Shown here: positions 6,654-12,947 of the stretch, piece by piece
Layout of the letters: each line of letters begins with the position of its first letter
Numbering within the stretch: the first letter of the stretch is position 1
DNA from: an uncultured Propionibacteriaceae bacterium
Lineage (GTDB): Bacteria; Actinomycetota; Actinomycetes; Propionibacteriales; Propionibacteriaceae
DNA length: 17,517 nucleotides
NCBI GenBank assembly: GCA_936941515.1
Contig: CAKZJI010000003.1
Span: 1 to 17,517 of the forward strand
Reading direction: 5' to 3'
Notes under the pieces: generated by a model
Databases searched by the model: none
Told to the model about the DNA's origin: nothing
What the model saw: only the letters and a program-made list of their open reading frames with translations
Program-made: the position numbers and the translations under genes

Positions 6654-7544
6654 GTGTCGAGACACTCCACTTTACGCAAAGCGGGTCCCCTATTGGGAGC
6701 TTTTCTGCTCTGCCTGTCGGGAATCGGCCTGGTAGGTCCAGCCTCCCAGGCCAGGGCTGACGAGGCACCACAGGATCAAGCGTCGCCGGTCGGCGTGGAT
6801 GCCCAGGGCAATCCACTGGACATCCCCCAGGACCTCCTCGAAGCCACTAACCGCGAGTCCGGAGCCATGGAAGAATCCACAGATGGATACTCCCCGGATG
6901 GCGGATCAGATGAGAAGGTCATCGGAGAAGACGGCCGCAGACACATCACCAACACCACTGATTACCCAAATAGCGCCATCGTCTATCTGCACAAACACAA
7001 TGGAAATCAATACTGCACGGGGTGGCTCGTTTCTCCCGATACCCTAGTGACCGCAGGCCACTGCATCTATAACAACAATGGCTGGAACTTCGATCTCGAA
7101 TACAGCCCGGGCGCGAATGGAGCCGAGCGCCCCTATGGAACAGCCAAGGCAGCACGAATCTGGACAGATACTTCTTGGATCAGCAACCGCAATAACAAGC
7201 AGGACTGGGGTATCGTGAAGCTCGACAAGTCCTTCCCGCAGGTGGGGTACTTCGGCTATCGCTGGCAGGAGGCAAGCCTCAACGGCACTGAGGTCGAGTT
7301 GCGAGGCTATCCAGGCGACAAGCCAGCAGGACAGCTGTGGGGCATGGCAGGTCCCATCACAGACAGCAGCTCAAACAATCTCTCCTACCAGATCGACACC
7401 GCCGGCGGCCAGAGTGGCTCACCCGTGTTCCTGGGGGATGTGCATCAGTCCGTCGCCATCCACACCACCGGAGCGAATCGGTCAAACAGCTCCACAAGGA
7501 TCACCGAGAGCCTGTTCAACATCATCAGCAAACTGAGGTCCTGA
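6654..7544 (+). CDS. Secreted V8-like (S1B) serine endopeptidase
   Basis: A 296-residue exported trypsin-fold protease. The signal peptide ends near ASQARA (about residue 35). An acidic propeptide of roughly 65 residues follows. The catalytic domain has the triad His136 (VTAGHC), Asp184 (KQDWGIVKL) and Ser254 (GGQSGSPVF), with ITDSSSNNLSY and AIHTTG elements as in staphylococcal V8 and other glutamyl endopeptidases. Glu specificity is likely but not proved. The start is GTG 6654 after a purine-rich run (6636-6653) holding AAAGGA; the 6477-6653 gap has no clear promoter. Lower-GC codon use and its neighbours suggest an accessory gene. A long hairpin follows at 7556. Confidence 0.9.
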   Translation: MSRHSTLRKAGPLLGAFLLCLSGIGLVGPASQARADEAPQDQASPVGVDAQGNPLDIPQDLLEATNRESGAMEESTDGYSPDGGSDEKVIGEDGRRHITNTTDYPNSAIVYLHKHNGNQYCTGWLVSPDTLVTAGHCIYNNNGWNFDLEYSPGANGAERPYGTAKAARIWTDTSWISNRNNKQDWGIVKLDKSFPQVGYFGYRWQEASLNGTEVELRGYPGDKPAGQLWGMAGPITDSSSNNLSYQIDTAGGQSGSPVFLGDVHQSVAIHTTGANRSNSSTRITESLFNIISKLRS

Positions 7545-7555
7545 CCTCATAACCA

Positions 7556-7586
7556 GCGTGGGGGAGGCGGCGCGCCTCCCCCACGC
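7556..7586 (+). terminator. Strong hairpin after the protease gene
   Basis: GCGTGGGGGAGGC (7556-7568) and GCCTCCCCCACGC (7574-7586) form a perfect 13-bp GC-rich stem with the five-base loop GGCGC, 11 bases after the protease stop codon. There is no U-run, so it is either a U-less terminator or an mRNA-stabilising structure. It separates the protease gene from the permease remnant. Confidence 0.7.
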
Positions 7587-7630
7587 TCCATTCACGGACA
7601 TCTCTGTCAGGTCCCCTCGATGGCTCAACG

Positions 7631-7813
7631 CCACCGAGGGGTCCGGAATGACTGCAGAGAAGTTGAACCAGATCGCACAACTGCCGGGGGTCAGCGGCGT
7701 AGTGATCGATCTCAAAGCCTCCATCTACGGCGACGGGAAGGACACCTGGGATGCCAATGTCCAGGTGATACGCCCCTGGCTACTGCCACCAGGCGTGACC
7801 ACTCAACAGCTTG
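7631..7813 (+). repeat. Direct repeat, left copy (183 bp)
   Basis: Left copy of a 183-bp repeat whose right copy is 10875-11057, in the same orientation at a spacing of 3,244 bp. The two differ at only two positions (GGCGTG here, GGTGCG there, near 7793-7796). Confidence 0.95.
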
Positions 7814-7877
7814 GCAACAGAGCTTCGCGCACAGGGACTCGACGTAACAGCCGAACGCGACCACCCAGGCTCCCTGC
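7631..7877 (+). pseudogene. Broken, internally deleted copy of the ABC permease gene at 10661-11869
   Basis: Bases 7631-7813 match 10875-11057 at 181 of 183 positions (permease codons 72-133). Bases 7806-7877 then match 11367-11438 with a handful of changes (codons 236-260). The two parts meet at the shared 8-mer ACAGCTTG, which also sits at both ends of the missing 317 bp in the intact gene. This is the mark of a deletion between short direct repeats. As 317 is not a multiple of three, the frame is broken after QQL. A further 9-bp deletion may explain the CCCTGCTCG at 7873-7881. It has no start and none of the membrane segments, so the longer open frame across it is not a gene. Confidence 0.9.
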
Positions 7878-7972
7878 TCGGTTCATAGCCATCATCATCC
7901 GCCGCACCTCAGACACACTCGTTACTCCTCCATCGTTAGCACAACAGGATCACACATCAATAAAAATCATCC

Positions 7973-8001
7973 TTGACACAGACGATAGCTTTTGATAGAA
8001 T
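7973..8001 (+). promoter_or_regulatory. Consensus promoter of the four-gene secreted-protein/ABC operon
   Basis: A perfect TTGACA (7973-7978) and TAGAAT (7996-8001) are separated by 17 bases. An A/T-rich stretch (7956-7970) upstream could act as an UP element. The predicted start near 8008 gives a leader of about 50 nt. The hexamer ATAGCT occurs at 7985-7990 and 8000-8005, a 15-bp period overlapping the -10, and may be a regulator site. The promoter should be strong. Confidence 0.75.
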
Positions 8002-8057
8002 AGCTCTACCAAAGGCGCGATCAGCGCATTCGCGTAACCACTCGAAAGGCTGATATC

Positions 8058-8537
8058 ATGAAGCGTAAATCTTGGATCGCGGGGGGGGCCGCTGTCGTCT
8101 TAGCTGCAGCAAGCACTCCACTTTTCGTTTTACCCGCCGCAGCGTTTAGCGGCCACGATGAGGTGTACCTCCCCAACACCAACATCCAGTTGCAGGCCAA
8201 CGCCTGGAGCCCCACGGTGATCTCCGGTGGCCGCTTCGACTGGTCCACATCCGCTAAGGCAACCGAAGGGGGAGCACGCAAGCCTATTCAGAGCATCAAG
8301 AACACCGCTACCTTGCGGGCTGAGGGCCTGAACGTGACGGTGTCAAACAACGGAATAAGCGGGGGTACTGGTTTGAGTTCATCGACAAGCCTCTCCTGGA
8401 CCAACAGCAACAGCTGGATCTCAGACCTCTCTGGACGGGGAGGATACTCAGGTCTCGTGTACAAAGTCACTGTCAACAGCGCCGCGTTCGGTGTCCATCA
8501 AGGAGTCAAGCGCTCTGTGGACGTTTGGTCGTGGTGA
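8058..8537 (+). CDS. Sec-exported 159-residue protein of unknown family, possible effector or bacteriocin
   Basis: The protein has a classic signal peptide: MKRK, a hydrophobic stretch, and a likely AAA cleavage site after Ala29. The mature part is about 130 residues and has no cysteine. It is rich in Ser, Thr, Asn, Gly and Trp with alternating polar strands, which suggests a beta-rich fold, and it ends in VWSW. I do not recognise the family, and lactococcin 972 motifs are not evident. ATG 8058 has a GAAAGG site at 8044-8049. It is first in an operon with a lipoprotein and an ABC transporter and sits behind a consensus promoter, so it may be the product the other genes serve or protect against. 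Codons 8-11 contain a run of eight G. Confidence 0.75.
   Translation: MKRKSWIAGGAAVVLAAASTPLFVLPAAAFSGHDEVYLPNTNIQLQANAWSPTVISGGRFDWSTSAKATEGGARKPIQSIKNTATLRAEGLNVTVSNNGISGGTGLSSSTSLSWTNSNSWISDLSGRGGYSGLVYKVTVNSAAFGVHQGVKRSVDVWSW
8081..8088. repeat. Homopolymer of eight G within a signal-peptide coding region
   Basis: Eight consecutive G lie in codons 8-11 (Ala-Gly-Gly-Ala) of the exported protein. A one-base slip would shift the frame and abolish the product. It is a possible phase-variation tract, and equally a place where assembly errors occur. Confidence 0.6.
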
Positions 8538-10060
8538 GGAAAACTCACGGTGCTGCCTCCCTGAAACGGGTGGCAGCACTCTTGTTGGCAACTATCGCCC
8601 TCTCCTTGGCTGGTTGCTCTGGCTCAGAGACGCCCAGTCTGGAGGTGCAGCCGGACTACCTCGATTTCCTTCGCGGGGCGAATTCTCTGGCGCACGGCAC
8701 AGCCGAGCAGCCCCCCAAAGCAGCATTGGCCGCTTCCGCACACGCTGCAGCACTTCTCTTGGCCCGGGGAGAAAAGGTTGACATCAACCCGTCATTCTGG
8801 AGAAGTCTAGTCACCCCGAGCGGAGAGGACGCCGGATGGGTTGTCTACTACATGTGTCTCATCGGCGCTGATCAGGACACGATGAACCAGATTGTGGACG
8901 AGCCGGTGGCGAAGGTCGTGTCCGAGATGCCCGGGGGAGTTGAGGTGCATGAGGCAGTTTCAGGGAATGCAGCGCTTGAACAGCTGACAGGCCGTCGAGT
9001 ACGGACCTGCGTTGGGCAAACGGCGGCATCTGGGTCGATAGAAGTCTCTGAGACAAACGCAGTCATCATCAAGGCGCGTCTCAGCCGAGCAGGATTTGGC
9101 GACAGCTCTCCTACCTCAGACGCAGAGATTGAACATGTGGTTTCTCTCATCGCCGAGCAGGGATGCACCGACTGGAACCAGGCCTCCTCATGGGCTGTGT
9201 TCATTCTGCGCCCTGAAGCGCAGAATCCGGTGCTCAAGGACTGCCGGGAAGCAACGGACCTTCCATTGACTGATCCAGTCGGCCTGCACGTCAGTCTTGA
9301 GCTGGGAATGCCAGCTGATCAGGCGGAGAAGCGTGCACCCAGCGAAGAGCTGAGAAGATGGCTCACCTCTGATTGGACCTCCCGCAACCCGTCCCAGGAG
9401 TCAGTGGGAAACGGCACAGTGGCCAACACGGTCTCGCTGGTGGAGCTGACCCGTCTCAAGGGCTGGGCAACTCCCACCTGGGTGTCCGACGGCGTCGCGG
9501 AAGCCTCTCGCACACATCAGGGACAAGACGCAGCCCTGACCTTCCTGTGCCAAGCCACCCAGGCTGCATGTGATCCAGCCACCCAAGTCAGCGTGCCCAG
9601 TCAGCGTGAGATCGCACCGAAGGTCCTCGATGGCTCCTTGGCAGACGGCGATGGACGTCTCATGGCTCTGGCGAGCCTGGAGAATGTTGAAGTTCAAGAA
9701 GGGCTATGCGATGGAATGGCGGCAGAACTCTACCGCGTCGCCCCGCAGACCTACTCTGCATTGGCGTCTGTTGACAAGACCTGCTGGGAGCCACTCACGC
9801 CGAGCACAGACGAACTAACAGAGCGCATTGTCTCCGCCATCCGCCAGGGCAACTTGGACGACGCCAGAGCGTTGATGCTCCTGACTGAGGCTGTACACGG
9901 CAAGGTCGCCATCAAGGATGAGATGGTGCCCAAAGTGGAGCAGGCTTGGGCTTCTGCCCTAGCCACTGTTGAGGAGGAGAAGGGCAAAGATTTCCTGCCG
10001 AGAGCTCGTCCTCTCAGTTTCGTGCTTTTCTCGACAGCTTTGAAAGAGTGGTCTTCATGA
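8534..10060 (+). CDS. Large lipoprotein of unknown family
   Basis: A 508-residue protein with MRKTHGAASLKRVA, a hydrophobic core and the lipobox LAGC with Cys28, so it should be anchored outside the membrane. No known domain is recognised. The rest is mostly helical and rich in Ala, Leu and Glu. Eight further cysteines are spread along it, in YYMC, RTC, QGC, KDC, FLC, AAC, GLC and KTC contexts; in an exported protein these could make up to four disulfides. I start it at GTG 8534, which overlaps the upstream TGA as GTGA; a TTG at 8525 would only add three residues. It ends in an ATGA overlap with the ATPase gene. A role as immunity, receptor or chaperone protein for the exported product is inference from position only. 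Confidence 0.8.
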   Translation: MRKTHGAASLKRVAALLLATIALSLAGCSGSETPSLEVQPDYLDFLRGANSLAHGTAEQPPKAALAASAHAAALLLARGEKVDINPSFWRSLVTPSGEDAGWVVYYMCLIGADQDTMNQIVDEPVAKVVSEMPGGVEVHEAVSGNAALEQLTGRRVRTCVGQTAASGSIEVSETNAVIIKARLSRAGFGDSSPTSDAEIEHVVSLIAEQGCTDWNQASSWAVFILRPEAQNPVLKDCREATDLPLTDPVGLHVSLELGMPADQAEKRAPSEELRRWLTSDWTSRNPSQESVGNGTVANTVSLVELTRLKGWATPTWVSDGVAEASRTHQGQDAALTFLCQATQAACDPATQVSVPSQREIAPKVLDGSLADGDGRLMALASLENVEVQEGLCDGMAAELYRVAPQTYSALASVDKTCWEPLTPSTDELTERIVSAIRQGNLDDARALMLLTEAVHGKVAIKDEMVPKVEQAWASALATVEEEKGKDFLPRARPLSFVLFSTALKEWSS

Positions 10061-10668
10061 CTTTGCAGGTATCGGGACTGACCTATCGTTTTGCCGACAC
10101 AGGACGCGGTTGCGCCAATGTCTCCTTCACCGCCCGTTCGGGGCAGCTCACGGCTCTGACGGCTCCCTCGGGAGCTGGCAAGTCCACTGCTCTGGCGGCT
10201 ACCGCCGGTGTGCTGACCCCACAGGCCGGTGACGTCCTGCTGGATGACAGGCCCCTCATCCCCGGCGACGCGGCGCTCGTGCTGCAGACAGCGCAGGTGT
10301 TCGACAGGCTCACCGCGTGGGAGAACGTCGCTTGTTCGTGGGGAATCCCCACCGCACGGCTTCGCGACAGGGCTGTGGCCGAACTTGCGCGCTACGGCCT
10401 GGAAGAGGTTGCCGACTCGCGTCCGAATCAACTGTCAGGTGGGCAACGACAGCGCGTCGCTCTGGTGGCTGCGTTGGCGCAGAACAAGCAGCTGTTGCTG
10501 GCCGATGAGGTCACGTCACACCTGGATGAGGCCAATGCCAAGCTGGTCATAGCAACCCTCCGGGAGGCCGCCAAGAATCGAGTGGTTGTGGTTGCGAGCC
10601 ACGATGCCCGCCTTTCCGCTGCTGCTGACCATGTCGTGAACCTGAGAGAGGAGACGCACAGTGGCTGA
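10057..10668 (+). CDS. ABC transporter ATP-binding protein (LolD/MacB-type)
   Basis: A 203-residue nucleotide-binding protein with all core motifs: Walker A APSGAGKST (36-44), Q-loop Gln77, signature LSGGQ (126-130), Walker B LLLADE (146-151) and the switch His182 in ASHD. The D-loop region reads DEVTSHLD instead of the usual DEPTSALD. Short length and pairing with an FtsX-like permease place it near the LolD/MacB and bacteriocin-export groups. I start it at ATG 10057, whose ATGA overlaps the lipoprotein stop; a GTG three codons earlier is possible. Eight bases overlap the permease gene, so the pair is translationally coupled and probably works as a dimeric ATPase on that permease. Confidence 0.93.
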   Translation: MTLQVSGLTYRFADTGRGCANVSFTARSGQLTALTAPSGAGKSTALAATAGVLTPQAGDVLLDDRPLIPGDAALVLQTAQVFDRLTAWENVACSWGIPTARLRDRAVAELARYGLEEVADSRPNQLSGGQRQRVALVAALAQNKQLLLADEVTSHLDEANAKLVIATLREAAKNRVVVVASHDARLSAAADHVVNLREETHSG

Positions 10669-11869
10669 AGGATTTCCCACAGTGGCCGGCTGGTGGTGGC
10701 TGTCGCTGCGCCGCGGATTCTCCTCGACGCGGCAGCTCCTGTCAACCGCGTTGGTCGCAGGACTTCTGATTGCCGCACTCGGTGTTCCCATCACGCTGGT
10801 CTCGGGGGCGGTGTCCGCACAGCAGGCCGGAGCAGGCTCACAGCTGAACACACTCCGGGTGGAGATGCCGGCAACCACCGAGGGGTCCGGAATGACTGCA
10901 GAGAAGTTGAACCAGATCGCACAACTGCCGGGGGTCAGCGGCGTAGTGATCGATCTCAAAGCCTCCATCTACGGCGACGGGAAGGACACCTGGGATGCCA
11001 ATGTCCAGGTGATACGCCCCTGGCTACTGCCACCAGGTGCGACCACTCAACAGCTTGCCGCCGACCAGGTCATCGTGCCTGACCGTATCGACGGCGTCGC
11101 CATGGATTCCCACGTGGGCAAGACCCTGCCCATCAGCTACACCCGCGCCACCGGCGAGTCCACCGGCGAGCAGGCAACAGCCACGGTGGAAGTGGTCGGC
11201 ACCTATCCCGCGGGGTGGAGCGGATACGGCCAGGAGGCAGTCCTGGGAAGCCAAGAGCTGGTGATCAAGCTCTACGCAGCCCGCTACGGGCAGCAGCCCT
11301 CCGACGTTCTAGAGCGCTCAGGAGCCGGGGGCGCATGGGTTCAAGCCGATGACGCAAAGAACATCGACAGCTTGGCGGCAGAGCTCCGCTCACAGGGACT
11401 CGACGTAACAGCCGAACGCGACCGCCTAGGCTCCCTGCCAGGACTGCTCGCAGCATTCCCCACGCTCATCACCGTGGTGGGCGTTGGCATGTCCCTGCTC
11501 CTGGGTGGGCAGATCCTGCAGTCGGTGAAGACGAGCCTCAAGCAGCGGGCCCGCGAGTTCGGCCTGCTGCGGATGCGCGGGTACGGCGTGCCAGACATCC
11601 GACGACTCGTCACCCTGGAGATCCTCTCCGGTGTGACGCTGGGCGCGCTCATCGGGGTAATCGCCGGCACGGGCGTGGGGTTCTGGCTGACGGCCACGCT
11701 CACCCCCAGGGAGCTCATGCCCTCCCTGGGCTGGGGTTCCGCCATGACGGCGCTTCCGCTGCTGGCTCTGATCGTGGCGGGCATCGCCGCCCTGGCCTTG
11801 GCGGTCGGGGTGTTCGCCGTGCAGCGAATCATGCGTCAAGACCCCTTCCTGCTCGTCATGCGCGGCTGA
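10661..11869 (+). CDS. FtsX/MacB-like ABC transporter permease
   Basis: A 402-residue membrane protein with the MacB-type plan: one N-terminal transmembrane helix (about 27-50), a large outside domain (about 51-261) and three C-terminal helices (about 262-286, 319-344, 362-386). The REFGLLRMRG segment (298-307) after TM2 is the conserved FtsX-domain motif thought to contact the ATPase. Such transporters usually use ATP for mechanical work outside the membrane, in export, lipoprotein handling or peptide resistance, not for solute import. GTG 10661 has GAGAGGAG upstream and lies inside the ATPase gene end. Codons 72-133 are duplicated at 7631-7813. No clear terminator was seen in 11870-11953. 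Confidence 0.9.
   Translation: MAEGFPTVAGWWWLSLRRGFSSTRQLLSTALVAGLLIAALGVPITLVSGAVSAQQAGAGSQLNTLRVEMPATTEGSGMTAEKLNQIAQLPGVSGVVIDLKASIYGDGKDTWDANVQVIRPWLLPPGATTQQLAADQVIVPDRIDGVAMDSHVGKTLPISYTRATGESTGEQATATVEVVGTYPAGWSGYGQEAVLGSQELVIKLYAARYGQQPSDVLERSGAGGAWVQADDAKNIDSLAAELRSQGLDVTAERDRLGSLPGLLAAFPTLITVVGVGMSLLLGGQILQSVKTSLKQRAREFGLLRMRGYGVPDIRRLVTLEILSGVTLGALIGVIAGTGVGFWLTATLTPRELMPSLGWGSAMTALPLLALIVAGIAALALAVGVFAVQRIMRQDPFLLVMRG
10875..11057 (+). repeat. Direct repeat, right copy (183 bp)
   Basis: Right copy of the repeat described at 7631-7813. It lies inside the permease gene and encodes part of its extracellular domain. Confidence 0.95.
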
Positions 11870-11953
11870 GCTCCGAGGCCGCTGCGCAGTACGGGCCGGA
11901 TCAGGGGCTGGCCGACTCGTCGCGGTCGGGAGCGGCTGGGGTCCGCGTCAGCC

Positions 11954-12904
11954 TCACGCAGTCCCCAGCTCCCCGAAACCGCCGACCCCATCCACGATCC
12001 GGTCCGCCAGGTCCATGATCATGTCCGCCTCGTGAAGCTGCCGACGCCAGCTGCGGGGAATGTCGATATCCCGATAGTAGGCTCCCGCCAGCTGCCCGTA
12101 GACCGCCCCGACGGTGTCCGCATCGTCACCGAGGTTGACCGCCAGCAGCACCCCGTCCTCAAAGTCATCCGACGACGCGAAAGCCCACAGCGCCGCCTCC
12201 AGCGTGTGCAGCACATACCCCGACGACGAGATTTCCGCGCGTTCCTTCACCCGGTACGATCCCCGCAGAATCTCAGCCAGCCCCTCCGAGGTGACTGTCT
12301 GCGCCAGCTCCTCCGCCAGCGTGAACAGCTCCGTCCGATACGCCCCCTGGATCGCGGCCGCGATCAGCCGACCATAGGCCCCACACGCCTCAACGCACTC
12401 AGCCGCCGGATGCGTGGTCCGGGAGCTGTCCGCCGACACCCGCTGCGCACGGTCCAGATCGTCGCTGTAGGCCATCGCGATCGGGGCCAGCCGCATCAGC
12501 GACCCGTTGCCCGCGCTTCGCCCGCCATCATCATCGCGATACGGCCTCCCCGTCGCCTCAAAGTCCTCCAACGCCCACGCAGTCTGGTTCCCGATGTCGA
12601 AGCAGCGTCCCGTGCTGCTCAGATACCCGTCGCGCCGCCACCGCACGAACCGCCGCAGCTGATCGACGGGGTCATAGCCACCGGTCTCCACCAGAGACGT
12701 CGCAATACATAACGCCATCGACGTGTCATCCGTCCACTGCCCGGGCTCCAGCCTGAACACTCCCCCACCGGTCATGTCATACACCGGCGGGTAGCTGTCC
12801 CGCGACTGAAACTCAACGGTGGTGCCGAGGGCATCCCCCACCGCCAGCCCGAGCAGACTCCCCCGGATCCGTTCCCGCTCCTCGCTGCTCACCATGATCA
12901 TCAT
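11954..12904 (-). CDS. ADP-ribosylglycohydrolase family protein
   Basis: A 316-residue all-helical hydrolase of the DraG/ARH family. From the chosen start, TDDT lies at 58-61, GNGSLMR at 132-138, a THP motif at 164-166 and GDDADT at 259-264. The two Asp clusters are the paired Mg-binding sites that release ADP-ribose from modified targets. The start is unclear: ATG 12904, 12901 and 12895 are adjacent, none with a Shine-Dalgarno. The open frame runs up to a GTG at 12991, but those residues do not look like the family and overlap the GH32 gene. TATCTA (12914-12909) may be a -10 box, which would allow a leaderless message. It is last in the sugar operon direction, 43 bp after GH32. Its substrate is unknown. 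Confidence 0.88.
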   Translation of the reverse strand: MMIMVSSEERERIRGSLLGLAVGDALGTTVEFQSRDSYPPVYDMTGGGVFRLEPGQWTDDTSMALCIATSLVETGGYDPVDQLRRFVRWRRDGYLSSTGRCFDIGNQTAWALEDFEATGRPYRDDDGGRSAGNGSLMRLAPIAMAYSDDLDRAQRVSADSSRTTHPAAECVEACGAYGRLIAAAIQGAYRTELFTLAEELAQTVTSEGLAEILRGSYRVKERAEISSSGYVLHTLEAALWAFASSDDFEDGVLLAVNLGDDADTVGAVYGQLAGAYYRDIDIPRSWRRQLHEADMIMDLADRIVDGVGGFGELGTA

Positions 12905-12947
12905 GCTAGATACTGATGCGTCCAGAATGTCGACGCGACCCACGCAG

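Noticed and set aside
7558..7995. 145-residue open frame between the protease and the secreted-protein gene
   Set aside because: It is the permease remnant read through a frameshift plus unrelated flanks; its start lies in the hairpin and it runs into the promoter of the next gene.
8058..8537. Assignment of the exported protein to the lactococcin 972 family
   Set aside because: Only the operon layout is similar. The protein is longer and I could not see the family's conserved tryptophan/glycine and tyrosine/histidine pattern, so the family is left open.
9751..10431. 226-residue minus-strand frame
   Set aside because: It is antisense to the lipoprotein and ATPase genes and has no recognisable motif.
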